Source of the DNA: Laedolimicola ammoniilytica
GTDB lineage: Bacteria; Bacillota; Clostridia; Lachnospirales; Lachnospiraceae
Direction: 5' to 3'
DNA length: 64,000 bases
Assembly (NCBI RefSeq): GCF_025567165.1
Contig: NZ_JAOQKC010000001.1
Location: 1 to 64,000, forward strand
Part shown: positions 43,640 to 52,067 of the stretch, one piece after another
How the letters are laid out: each line of letters begins with the position of its first letter
Numbering within the stretch: the first letter of the stretch is position 1
Notes under the pieces: model-generated
The model's input: the letters and a program-made list of their open reading frames with translations, nothing else
What the model was told of the DNA's origin: nothing
The model's database searches: none
Program-made: the position numbers and the translations under genes

Positions 43640-44467
43640 ATGAAACGTCAAAGATGGTATATTCCGGTTGGATTTTGGCTGATATTTGAAAGCATAGCGG
43701 TGATTTTGTGGCTGACAAAGGAACAGGTATTTTACTTGTTTAATTTTTCTTACATAGGTACCGTGCTGGCAGTTGGATTACTGCTCTTTCAAATGAATAA
43801 TCGATATGCCAGACATATGGTACAACTATTGGTTGGTCTCTATATGCTCGTGTATTTGGGATTGATTTGCGGAGAAAATATGCAGATCGAGGGATTTTGG
43901 TATTATCTGTTTACCGGTGTATTTGAAGCGGCAACGATACATTATGCCGTTGCAAAAATATTTGGACCGCTTGTTTTTGGAAGAGGTTGGTGCGGTTATG
44001 CTTGTTGGACTGCCATGGTTCTGGATTTTCTTCCCTATAAAATTCCCCAGACCTCCCGTAATAAAAAATGGGAAAAGTTACGTTATGTCACGTTTGGAAT
44101 ATCATTGATTTTTGTAGCTTCTCTATTTTTGCTTCAGGTGGGACATCTGGAGCGCATCATGTTTTGGAGTTTTGTGATCGGAAATATTCTTTATTACGTA
44201 ATAGGAATTACGCTTGCATTTCTTTTCAAGGATAACCGGGCCTTTTGTAAATATCTCTGTCCGATCACGGTATTTCTGAAGCCTGCAAGTTATTTTTCTC
44301 TAGTCCGCGTCAAATGTAATGTGGAAAAATGTATTTCCTGTGGAAAGTGTAAAAGAGTATGTCCGATGGATGTGGATATCACAGACAATTCCAGAAAACG
44401 AAAAAACGGCACAGAATGTATTCTTTGTATGGAATGTGTCAAAGCCTGTCCCCGGAAGGCATTATAA
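43640..44467 (+). CDS. 4Fe-4S membrane protein, NapH/YccM-like
   Basis: A 275-residue protein with about five membrane segments, a conserved RGWCGYACWTAMVLDFLPYK loop and CKYLCPITVF, and two C-terminal ferredoxin clusters: CISCGKCKRVCPMD and CILCMECVKACP. It has the layout of the NapH/NosR/YccM membrane Fe-S group that passes electrons across the membrane. No partner is adjacent; it is separated by 14 bp from the EamA gene and may be co-transcribed. Confidence 0.88.
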   Translation: MKRQRWYIPVGFWLIFESIAVILWLTKEQVFYLFNFSYIGTVLAVGLLLFQMNNRYARHMVQLLVGLYMLVYLGLICGENMQIEGFWYYLFTGVFEAATIHYAVAKIFGPLVFGRGWCGYACWTAMVLDFLPYKIPQTSRNKKWEKLRYVTFGISLIFVASLFLLQVGHLERIMFWSFVIGNILYYVIGITLAFLFKDNRAFCKYLCPITVFLKPASYFSLVRVKCNVEKCISCGKCKRVCPMDVDITDNSRKRKNGTECILCMECVKACPRKAL

Positions 44468-44506
44468 GGGAAAATTTGTTTCTGTATAGCAATCTAAAAT
44501 ATCCTG

Positions 44507-44515
44507 TGTTATAAT
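44507..44515 (+). promoter_or_regulatory. parA promoter (extended -10)
   Basis: TGTTATAAT, an extended -10 (TGnTATAAT), ~100 bp upstream of parA. No clear -35. parS site 3 lies just downstream, so ParB binding may repress it. Confidence 0.5.
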
Positions 44516-44551
44516 AAATTTTAACGCGACAAAACGAAAATATAGCTTAAA

Positions 44552-44567
44552 TGTTTCACGTGAAACA
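44552..44567. promoter_or_regulatory. parS: parS site 3
   Basis: TGTTTCACGTGAAACA, a perfect match to the 16-bp palindromic parS consensus, 52 bp upstream of parA. Confidence 0.95.
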
Positions 44568-44619
44568 TCTCTCGAAGGCAAGGCAATCTGCGCCCTACCT
44601 TTGATCGAAGGAGAAAAAA

Positions 44620-45387
44620 ATGGGAAGAATCATAGCAGTTGCCAATCAGAAAGGTGGCGTTGGCAAAACTACAACATCGATTAACCTGGCTGCGGCTCTG
44701 GCTGAAAAAGGAAAAAAAGTACTTTTGATAGACAGTGATCCCCAGGGAAATGCCACCAGTGGAGTGGGAGTTGACAAAAATCAGGTTGAAACGACCATCT
44801 ATGACCTGATTCTGGGAGAAAAAGAAATCCAGGACTGTATCGAATATACGGAATTTGAAAATCTTCATTTAATTCCGTCGAATGTGGATCTGGCAGCCGC
44901 TGAGATTGAACTGATTGGAATTAATGAAAAAGAATTCATTATTAAGAAGGCGGTAGAAACGATCCGTGATCGATATGATTTTATCATCATTGATTGTCCG
45001 CCGTCCCTGAATCTGCTGACGATCAATGCCATGACTACGGCAGATACCGTGCTGGTGCCGATCCAGTGTGAGTATTATGCGCTGGAGGGCTTAAGTCAGC
45101 TGATCCACACGATCAATCTGGTAAGAGAGCGTCTGAATCCGTATCTGGATATCGAAGGTATTGTATTTACCATGTTTGACGCCAGAACAAATCTGTCCCT
45201 ACAGGTGGTGGAAAATGTCCGGGCGAATGTAAAGCAGAAGGTATACAGCACAATCATACCGAGAAATGTGCGCCTAGCCGAAGCGCCCAGTCATGGATAT
45301 CCGATTACGGTATACGATCCCAAATCCACCGGCGCAGAGAGTTATCGCGCTCTGGCAGAAGAGGTCATCAATCGGCCGGAGGAGTAA
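44620..45387 (+). CDS. parA: chromosome partitioning ATPase ParA (Soj)
   Basis: A 255-residue deviant Walker ATPase. ANQKGGVGKTTTSINLA is the Walker A, FIIIDCPPSLNLLT the Walker B, and LIDSDPQGNATSGVG follows. A short N-terminus before the Walker A identifies chromosomal ParA/Soj. With parS sites nearby and parB 21 bp downstream it forms the segregation system and would also influence DnaA. Confidence 0.97.
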   Translation: MGRIIAVANQKGGVGKTTTSINLAAALAEKGKKVLLIDSDPQGNATSGVGVDKNQVETTIYDLILGEKEIQDCIEYTEFENLHLIPSNVDLAAAEIELIGINEKEFIIKKAVETIRDRYDFIIIDCPPSLNLLTINAMTTADTVLVPIQCEYYALEGLSQLIHTINLVRERLNPYLDIEGIVFTMFDARTNLSLQVVENVRANVKQKVYSTIIPRNVRLAEAPSHGYPITVYDPKSTGAESYRALAEEVINRPEE

Positions 45388-45408
45388 CATAGATAGAGAG
45401 GAGCAAGT

Positions 45409-46314
45409 ATGGCTGCAAGAAGAGGAGGACTCGGAAAGGGTCTGGATAGTCTGATTCCGGAGACGATCAAACCGACGCCCCAGGAAAAGACGAAGGTAGT
45501 AGAAAAAGTAGTAGAAAAGATAGTGGAAAAGCCGATCGAAATGAAGGTGAAGCTTTCCAAGATAGGGCCGCGGGAGGATCAGCCAAGAAAGCAGTTTGAC
45601 GAGGACGCTCTTGCGGAGCTGGCAGAATCCATCAAGCAGGTCGGAATTATACAGCCCTTGGTGGTACAGGAAAAGAATGGATTTTATGAAATTATCGCAG
45701 GCGAACGCCGCTGGCGCGCCGCTAAGATAGCGGGACTCAAGGAGGTACCTGTTATCGTAAAAAAATATTCGGATCTGGAGATTATGGAAATTTCTCTGAT
45801 TGAGAATATTCAGAGAGAAAACCTGAATCCCATTGAAGAAGCGTTGGCATACAAAAGACTGCTGAACGAATTTCATTTAAAGCAGGACGAGCTGGCAGAG
45901 CGGGTATCCAAGAGCCGTGCCGCCGTGACGAACTCCATGCGTCTGCTGAAGCTGGACGAGAGAGTACAGCAGATGGTCATTGACGATATGCTGACTACCG
46001 GTCATGCCAGAGCTCTTCTGGGAATCGAGGATCCGGAGCTGCAGGTAAATGTGGCTACCCGGGTGTTTGATGAAAAGCTCAGTGTCCGGGAAGTGGAAAA
46101 GCTTGTAAGAAAAATTCAAGAGAAAAAACCGGAACAGCCAAAATCAGATCCGGTGGATGATTTCATTTACACAGATCTGGAAGAAAAAATGAAGGCAGCC
46201 ATGGGAACCAAGGTATCGATCAAACAGAAGGCCAAAGGAAAAGGAAAGATCGAGATCGAATACTACTCCCGCGAGGATCTGGAGAGAATCTTTGAAGCCA
46301 TTACCAACAACTAA
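45409..46314 (+). CDS. parB: chromosome partitioning protein ParB (Spo0J)
   Basis: A 301-residue CTP-dependent DNA clamp. N-terminal domain with QPRKQFDEDALAELAESI and the GERRWRAAKIAG motif (arginine patch), central HTH DELAERVSKSRAAVTNSMR, and a C-terminal dimerisation region ending VKIEIEYYSREDLERI-like. An N-terminal (VVEKVVEKIVEKPIE) run is a low-complexity linker. It binds the three parS sites at 41.3-44.6 kb. Confidence 0.96.
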   Translation: MAARRGGLGKGLDSLIPETIKPTPQEKTKVVEKVVEKIVEKPIEMKVKLSKIGPREDQPRKQFDEDALAELAESIKQVGIIQPLVVQEKNGFYEIIAGERRWRAAKIAGLKEVPVIVKKYSDLEIMEISLIENIQRENLNPIEEALAYKRLLNEFHLKQDELAERVSKSRAAVTNSMRLLKLDERVQQMVIDDMLTTGHARALLGIEDPELQVNVATRVFDEKLSVREVEKLVRKIQEKKPEQPKSDPVDDFIYTDLEEKMKAAMGTKVSIKQKAKGKGKIEIEYYSREDLERIFEAITNN

Positions 46315-46329
46315 GGAGAGGAAGATATC

Positions 46330-46842
46330 ATGAGCCCAATTTTAGAATATGTATATCAGGTAACCGGAATTGACACAGCCTACATTCTGGCCGGGATGCT
46401 GCTCTTGCTTCTGATCCTGCTGATCCTGATAGTGGTAGCATTATGTAAACTAAAGAATCTGCGCCGCAAGCTGGATCGCTATATGCGGGGCAAGGATGCG
46501 GAAAGCCTGGAGGATACGATTTTATCCTGTATTGAAAAGGCAGATAAGGTAGATCAGATGAATCAGATTCTGAGGGAAGATATCATCGGCCTTCGGAAAA
46601 ATCAGAAAATCACCTTTCAGAAAATGGGTATGGTTAAGTATAATGCCTTCCGTGAAATGAGCGGTGACTTAAGTTACGCGCTGGCACTGCTGGATCAGGA
46701 GAACAATGGTTTCCTGATCAACTCTGTTTACGGAAATGAAGGCGGCTACTCTTATATTAAAGAAATCAAAAACGGAGAATCTGAGCTCCTACTGTCTGAG
46801 GATGAGCAGAAAGCGCTTGAGAAAGCCAAAAGCCAGGCTTGA
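46330..46842 (+). CDS. DUF4446 membrane protein
   Basis: A 170-residue protein with one N-terminal TM (residues ~18-42, ILAGMLLLLLILLILIVVAL), a coiled-coil-like part (KLDRYMRGKDAESLEDTILS) and a C-terminal domain with MVKYNAFREMSGDLSYALAL, the DUF4446 core. It is commonly found next to parB in Clostridia; function unknown. Confidence 0.88.
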   Translation: MSPILEYVYQVTGIDTAYILAGMLLLLLILLILIVVALCKLKNLRRKLDRYMRGKDAESLEDTILSCIEKADKVDQMNQILREDIIGLRKNQKITFQKMGMVKYNAFREMSGDLSYALALLDQENNGFLINSVYGNEGGYSYIKEIKNGESELLLSEDEQKALEKAKSQA

Positions 46843-46919
46843 AAAAAAGCCGGGAGTATTATATGATAAAGTGAATGTAAATGAAATAATCCATAAAAAA
46901 GCAGTAAAGGAGAAAAATC

Positions 46920-48197
46920 ATGCTGGATATAAAATTTTTAAGAGAAAACCCGGAAATCGTAAAACAGAACATCCGTAATAAATTCCAGGATCAGAAGCTG
47001 GGACTGGTAGACGAGGTTATCGAACTGGACGCGCAGAAGCGGGCAGCTCAGCAGGAAGCAGATAATCTTCGCGCAGAGCGTAACAAGCTTTCCAAGCAGA
47101 TCGGCGCGCTGATGGGCCAGGGCAAGAAGGAAGAAGCAGAGGAAGTCAAGAAGCAGGTAGCTGCAGAGGCAGACCGTCTGGCAGAGCTTTCCGAGAAGGA
47201 AAAAGAGCTGGATGAGAAGATCCTGAAGGACATGATGACTATCCCGAACATTATTGACCCGAGTGTACCGATCGGGAAAGACGACAGCGAGAACGTAGAG
47301 GTTCAGCGCTACGGCGAGCCGGTGGTTCCGGATTTTGAGATTCCGTATCATACAGAAATTATGGAGCGTTTCAACGGCATCGACCTGGACAGTGCAAGAA
47401 AGGTAGCCGGAAACGGATTCTATTATCTGATGGGCGATATCGCGAGACTGCATTCCGCAGTGCTGGCTTACGCCCGCGACTTTATGATTAACAGAGGCTT
47501 TACTTACTGTGTACCGCCCTTCATGATCCGCAGCAACGTAGTAACCGGCGTTATGAGCTTCGCGGAGATGGACGCCATGATGTATAAGATCGAGGGCGAG
47601 GATCTGTATCTGATCGGTACCAGCGAGCATTCCATGATCGGTAAATTTATCGACAGCATTCTTCAGAAGGATGAGCTGCCGAAGACCCTGACCAGCTATT
47701 CTCCCTGCTTCCGTAAGGAGAAGGGCGCACACGGCCTGGAGGAGAGAGGCGTATATCGTATCCACCAGTTCGAGAAGCAGGAAATGATCGTAGTCTGCGA
47801 GCCCGAGGACAGCAAGATGTGGTTTGATCGTCTGTGGCAGAATACCGTAGACCTGTTCCGTTCCATGGACATCCCGGTACGTACTCTGGAGTGCTGCTCC
47901 GGCGATTTGGCTGACCTGAAGGTGAAATCTGTGGACGTAGAGGCATGGTCCCCGCGTCAGAAGAAGTACTTCGAGGTAGGAAGCTGCTCCAACCTGGGCG
48001 ATGCACAGGCACGTCGTCTGAAAATCCGTATCAACGGGGAAAAGGGCAAGTATTTCGCGCATACCTTAAATAATACCGTAGTTGCTCCGCCGCGTATGCT
48101 GATCGCGTTCCTGGAGAACAACCTGCAGGCAGACGGAAGCGTTCGTATCCCGGAGGCGCTGCAGCCGTACATGGGCGGTATGAAAGAGATTCGATAA
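46920..48197 (+). CDS. serS: seryl-tRNA synthetase
   Basis: A 425-residue class II synthetase that charges tRNA-Ser. The N-terminal coiled-coil arm (residues ~30-110, rich in Glu/Lys) binds the long variable arm. Class II motifs are present: motif 2 in CFRKEKGAHGLEERGVYRIH and motif 3 in NNTVVAPPRMLIAFLEN. AAAGGAG precedes the ATG at 46920. No T-box leader is seen in the 77-bp gap upstream. Confidence 0.97.
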   Translation: MLDIKFLRENPEIVKQNIRNKFQDQKLGLVDEVIELDAQKRAAQQEADNLRAERNKLSKQIGALMGQGKKEEAEEVKKQVAAEADRLAELSEKEKELDEKILKDMMTIPNIIDPSVPIGKDDSENVEVQRYGEPVVPDFEIPYHTEIMERFNGIDLDSARKVAGNGFYYLMGDIARLHSAVLAYARDFMINRGFTYCVPPFMIRSNVVTGVMSFAEMDAMMYKIEGEDLYLIGTSEHSMIGKFIDSILQKDELPKTLTSYSPCFRKEKGAHGLEERGVYRIHQFEKQEMIVVCEPEDSKMWFDRLWQNTVDLFRSMDIPVRTLECCSGDLADLKVKSVDVEAWSPRQKKYFEVGSCSNLGDAQARRLKIRINGEKGKYFAHTLNNTVVAPPRMLIAFLENNLQADGSVRIPEALQPYMGGMKEIR

Positions 48198-48204
48198 AAA
48201 CAAA

Positions 48205-48264
48205 CTATCCACATATCCCACGGGTTATCCACAAAAGTGGATAATTCAGTGGAATTGTGGATAA
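48205..48264. promoter_or_regulatory. DnaA-box cluster downstream of serS
   Basis: Within 60 bp: CTATCCACA (48205-48213), TTATCCACA (48225-48233), AGTGGATAA (48236-48244, reverse) and TGTGGATAA (48256-48264, reverse). Two are perfect boxes, forming a converging set. It lies in the 91-bp gap before the DUF3881 gene and ~14 kb from dnaA. Confidence 0.8.
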
Positions 48265-48288
48265 CTGATCCCGAAGGAGGTGATTACA

Positions 48289-49167
48289 GTGCATGAGTAT
48301 CTGAGAGCAATCGGATTCAGCCGAATTGAAAGTAAAGAAGAATTAAATCAGTTATTGAAAATGGCAGAGGAGAGTTACCAGATAGAGCGGACCTCCGGCG
48401 ATTACGAAGGGCATGATTTCTCCGAACGGAGAAAGGAATTTGCGCCGGGCATGGGTATTATGCTCCGGGGCGAGTACAATGAACGGGGCGAATACCAGAG
48501 CGAGTATTATTTTCCCTATTTCCAGGGACGACAGGAGAAGTTCTACGACAATATCACCATCGAGCGCCATGCGGAAAAGGAATCCTACGCGGGCGTCATC
48601 GACGATCTGGCCATGGGCGTCACGATCATTTTCTATGTACAGAATGTGGCGGACTACTTAAGTGAACGGCGGCGGAGTCATTTTTCATCCTGCACTGTCA
48701 CACTGAAACTCGCAGGACTGTCCACGGAGGGCAAGATCCTCCTGCCGGTGGCCCAGAGCCTGACGCCGGAGGAGAACACCCAGGCAATTCTGCAGCGGAC
48801 CAAACTGATTAAGGCGGCCCGCGAGGGGGATGAGGAGGCCATCGAGAACCTGACCATCGAGGACATGGATACCTATTCCATGATTTCACGGCGGATCGCC
48901 CATGAGGACGTCTTCTCGATTGTGTCCACGTATTTTATGCCTTACGGCGTGGAGTGCGACCATTATAATGTGCTGGGAGAGATTCTCGAGTATCATCTGG
49001 TGCAGAACAGCCTGACAAAGGAATGGATCTATGTTCTGACGCTGGAGAGCCACGATCTGGTCTTCGAGGTCTGCATCAACAAGGACGATCTGCTGGGTGA
49101 ACCGGCAGTGGGCCGCCGTTTCAAGGGCGTGGTCTGGATGCAGGGCGAGGTGATTTACCATAATTAA
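48289..49167 (+). CDS. DUF3881 protein
   Basis: A 292-residue protein of a Lachnospiraceae family of unknown function (begins MHEYLRAIGFSRIESKEELN). No membrane segments or catalytic motif are visible; it looks cytosolic. Start: GTG 48289 with AAGGAGG 8 bp upstream, preferred over the frame start at 48280 that overlaps that site. The DnaA-box cluster overlaps its promoter region. Confidence 0.85.
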   Translation: MHEYLRAIGFSRIESKEELNQLLKMAEESYQIERTSGDYEGHDFSERRKEFAPGMGIMLRGEYNERGEYQSEYYFPYFQGRQEKFYDNITIERHAEKESYAGVIDDLAMGVTIIFYVQNVADYLSERRRSHFSSCTVTLKLAGLSTEGKILLPVAQSLTPEENTQAILQRTKLIKAAREGDEEAIENLTIEDMDTYSMISRRIAHEDVFSIVSTYFMPYGVECDHYNVLGEILEYHLVQNSLTKEWIYVLTLESHDLVFEVCINKDDLLGEPAVGRRFKGVVWMQGEVIYHN

Positions 49168-49193
49168 CAGAAAACGAGAGATAGTATAAAAGG

Positions 49194-49232
49194 AAAACGG
49201 ACTGAATGGGTAATAAAATTCAGTCCGTTTTT
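49194..49232 (+). terminator. terminator after the DUF3881 gene
   Basis: AAAACGGACTGAAT pairs with ATTCAGTCCGTTTT around a 10-nt loop, then TT. It is directly followed by a perfect DnaA box TGTGGATAA at 49232-49240. Confidence 0.88.
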
Positions 49233-49255
49233 GTGGATAAGAAAAGGAAATGAAT

Positions 49256-50083
49256 ATGTCTCATATCATAGAAATCAGCAATTTTGACGCGCCGGAGCTG
49301 GATATCTACGCGCGTAACAGCGAAAATCAGTTAGTCAACCGGGCTAACCCGAAGCAAGGAATGTTTATCGCGGAAAGCCCCAGAGTCATCGAACGGGCAC
49401 TGGATACAGGGTATGAGCCGGTGTCCTGTCTGGTGGAAAAGCGCCAGCTCGAGGGCGAAGCAAAAGAAATCCTTAAGCGGTTGGGCGACATTCCTGTATA
49501 CACGGCGGAAATGGAGGTTCTGGCGCAGCTTACGGGCTTTAAGCTGACCAGGGGAATGCTCTGTGCCATGTATCGGAAAGCCCTTCCGTCTGTGCGGGAG
49601 GTGTGCGGGAACGCCCGGCGTATTGCCATTCTGGAAAATGTGGTAAACCCTACGAATGTGGGCGCTATTTTCCGTTCCGCGGCTGCCCTTCATATGGATG
49701 CGGTGCTCCTGACCTTCGATTGCAGCAATCCCCTTTACCGCCGGGCAGTACGGGTCAGTATGGGAACGGTGTTTCAGATTCCATGGACCTTTTTCGACAA
49801 AGAGGAGTGGCCGGAAAAAGGAATTGGAATGTTGCGGGAGCTTGGCTTTAAAACCGCAGCCCTAGCTTTGAAGGACGATTCGGTCAGTATCGATGATCCG
49901 GATCTGATGAGTGAGGAAAAGCTGGCGCTGATTCTGGGAACCGAGGGGGACGGCCTGGCAGCTTCTACCATTGCGGACTGTGATTATACGGTAAAAATTC
50001 CCATGTCCCACGGGGTAGATTCCCTGAATGTGGCGGCGGCCAGCGCGGTGGCGTTCTGGCAGGTGGGACAAAAAAACAGATAA
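49256..50083 (+). CDS. TrmH/SpoU-family RNA 2'-O-methyltransferase
   Basis: A ~275-residue SPOUT enzyme. The N-terminal substrate-binding domain (KQGMFIAESPRVIERALD) is followed by SPOUT motif 1 (LENVVNPTNVGAIFRSAAAL), motif 2 (ILGTEGDGL) and motif 3 (VKIPMSHGVDSLNVAAASAV). The target (tRNA or rRNA) is not clear. The ATG 49256 is preferred over 49250 because AAGGA lies ~8 bp upstream. Confidence 0.9.
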   Translation: MSHIIEISNFDAPELDIYARNSENQLVNRANPKQGMFIAESPRVIERALDTGYEPVSCLVEKRQLEGEAKEILKRLGDIPVYTAEMEVLAQLTGFKLTRGMLCAMYRKALPSVREVCGNARRIAILENVVNPTNVGAIFRSAAALHMDAVLLTFDCSNPLYRRAVRVSMGTVFQIPWTFFDKEEWPEKGIGMLRELGFKTAALALKDDSVSIDDPDLMSEEKLALILGTEGDGLAASTIADCDYTVKIPMSHGVDSLNVAAASAVAFWQVGQKNR

Positions 50084-50196
50084 GAAAACCGAACATTTGT
50101 TCTTGAAAATAAGATGCGGTTGTTTTATAATAAGGACAAGAATAATAAGCATAATAAGAAGAGCGACACCGGAAGCGGTTGGAGGTGTTTGGAAAA

Positions 50197-51723
50197 ATGG
50201 AAAAAGAACATTGCTATGTGGCGATTGATTTAAAATCCTTCTATGCCTCCGTGGAATGTCGGGAACGGGGACTGGATCCGCTGACGACGAACTTGGTGGT
50301 GGCTGATCCGGAGCGGACGGAAAAAACCATCTGTCTGGCAGTGACGCCTGCGCTGAAGGCATACGGGATCTCTGGCCGGGCCAGGCTTTTCGAGGTCGTA
50401 GAGAGAGTACGTGCGGTCAATGCGGAGCGGCTTCGGCGGGCGCCGGGAAGGCAGTTTACGGGAGCTTCGTCGGACGCGGCGGAGCTGGCGGCCCATCCGG
50501 AATACGCCCTGGATTACATCATAGCGGTTCCCCGGATGGCCCATTATCTGGAATACAGCTCACAGATATACGAGATCTATCTGAACTATATTGCACCGGA
50601 GGATATGCATGTCTATTCCATCGACGAGGTATTCATGGATGTAAGCACCTATCTGAATACCTATCAGAAGACGCCCCGAGAGCTGGCGGCAGAAATGATC
50701 CGGGCAGTCTACCGGGAGACCGACATCACAGCTACAGCCGGGATCGGTACCAATCTATATCTCTGTAAAGTAGCTATGGATATCCTGGCCAAGCACGTGG
50801 AGCCGGATGCAGACGGCATCCGCATCGCGGAGCTGGATGAGATGTCCTATCGGCGTAAGCTCTGGAGTCATCGGCCGTTGACGGATTTCTGGCGGGTGGG
50901 TCCCGGCTATGCCAGAAAGCTTCAGGAGCAGGGTCTGTATACCATGGGCGATATCGCCCGTTGTTCTGTGGGAAAGCCAGGCGATTACTACAACGAAGAA
51001 CTTTTATATAAGCTGTTTGGCGTCAATGCGGAGCTTCTGATCGATCACGCCTGGGGCTGGGAACCCTGTACGATTCCCGAAATCAAGGCCTATAAGCCCG
51101 AGAATAACAGCATCGTCTCCGGCCAGGTACTTCAGTATCCTTATGAATATGAAAAAGCCCGGATGGTGGTTCGGGAGATGACCGATTTGCTGGCGCTGGA
51201 TCTGGTGGATAAGGGTCTGGTGACCGATCAACTGGTACTGACGGTTGGATACGATATAGACAACCTGACGGATCCGGAGCGCAGAAAGAATTATCATGGG
51301 GAAATTACCGTGGATCGATATGGACGCAGGGTCCCTAAGCACGCCCACGGTACGGCCAATCTGGAACGGCAGACATCCTCCTCTGCTATCCTGATTCAGG
51401 CGATTTTAGAACTGTGTGAGAGAATCGTAAATAAAAACCTGCTGGTGCGCCGCATTACAGTGACGGCCAATCACCTGGTGCGGGAAGAGAGCGTACAGAA
51501 GAAAGAGACCTATGAGCAGCTCAGCCTGTTTACCGATTATGAGGCAGAAAAAAAGGAAACGGAAGCGCAGAAAGAGGCCTTGGAAAAGGAAAAGCGTCTG
51601 CAGAAAGCCATGCTGGACATCAAGAAACGATATGGAAAAAACGCAATCCTGAAGGGCTCGAACCTGCAGGAAGGAGCCACCGCCCAGCACCGGAACAGCC
51701 AGATCGGAGGCCACCGGGCCTAG
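50197..51723 (+). CDS. Y-family DNA polymerase (UvrX/UmuC-like)
   Basis: A ~508-residue translesion polymerase. Palm motifs AIDLKSFYASVECRERG and YSIDEVFMDVS hold the catalytic acidic residues; thumb/HhH TDFWRVGPGYARKLQEQGLY follows; the little-finger domain is longer than in DinB. The C-terminus has a Lys/Glu-rich helix (~455-490). The ATG at 50197 follows GGAGG by 11 bp. The neighbouring YolD-like gene supports the UvrX type. Possibly SOS-linked; no LexA box was found by eye. Confidence 0.9.
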   Translation: MEKEHCYVAIDLKSFYASVECRERGLDPLTTNLVVADPERTEKTICLAVTPALKAYGISGRARLFEVVERVRAVNAERLRRAPGRQFTGASSDAAELAAHPEYALDYIIAVPRMAHYLEYSSQIYEIYLNYIAPEDMHVYSIDEVFMDVSTYLNTYQKTPRELAAEMIRAVYRETDITATAGIGTNLYLCKVAMDILAKHVEPDADGIRIAELDEMSYRRKLWSHRPLTDFWRVGPGYARKLQEQGLYTMGDIARCSVGKPGDYYNEELLYKLFGVNAELLIDHAWGWEPCTIPEIKAYKPENNSIVSGQVLQYPYEYEKARMVVREMTDLLALDLVDKGLVTDQLVLTVGYDIDNLTDPERRKNYHGEITVDRYGRRVPKHAHGTANLERQTSSSAILIQAILELCERIVNKNLLVRRITVTANHLVREESVQKKETYEQLSLFTDYEAEKKETEAQKEALEKEKRLQKAMLDIKKRYGKNAILKGSNLQEGATAQHRNSQIGGHRA

Positions 51724-51789
51724 CGCAGAGCTGCCGTTTGTTATGCGGAAAATCAGAAAGAAAATCATTTAGAAAGAAGATTTTGATTT

Positions 51790-51996
51790 ATGGGAAAATC
51801 AGATTCATACGAAGATATCATCCATTTACCGCACCACCAGTCCACAGTACATCCCCAGATGCCCCGCGCTGATCGGGCGGCTCAGTTCTCACCCTTCGCA
51901 GCCCTGACCGGCCACGAGGCAGCCATCCGGGAGACCGCCGAACGGGTAGAGCAGGAGCGGGACAGCCGGGAGACAGAACCGGTGTGGGAGACTTAG
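51790..51996 (+). CDS. YolD-like small protein
   Basis: A 68-residue protein with MPRADRAAQFSPFAALTGHE and an acidic helical tail. This block matches the YolD-like family usually encoded next to UvrX-type Y-family polymerases, where it is thought to assist the polymerase. It lies 66 bp after the polymerase stop. Confidence 0.78.
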   Translation: MGKSDSYEDIIHLPHHQSTVHPQMPRADRAAQFSPFAALTGHEAAIRETAERVEQERDSRETEPVWET

Positions 51997-52029
51997 CAAG
52001 CGTAAAAAGAGGGTCACAGACGCACTCCG

Positions 52030-52060
52030 AAAAACAGGTTCCGGTGAAGAAAGGAAACCT
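52030..52060 (-). terminator. terminator of the MATE gene
   Basis: On minus, AGGTTTCC pairs with GGAACCT (one bulge) and is followed by GTTTTT. It sits in the 71-bp gap between the converging YolD-like and MATE genes. Confidence 0.7.
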
Positions 52061-52067
52061 CAGCTAC

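Noticed and set aside
46843..46919. T-box leader before serS
   Set aside because: Only 77 bp separate serS from the upstream gene and no T-box sequence is present.
46938..48062. 374-codon minus-strand frame opposite serS
   Set aside because: Shadow of serS; no signal of its own.
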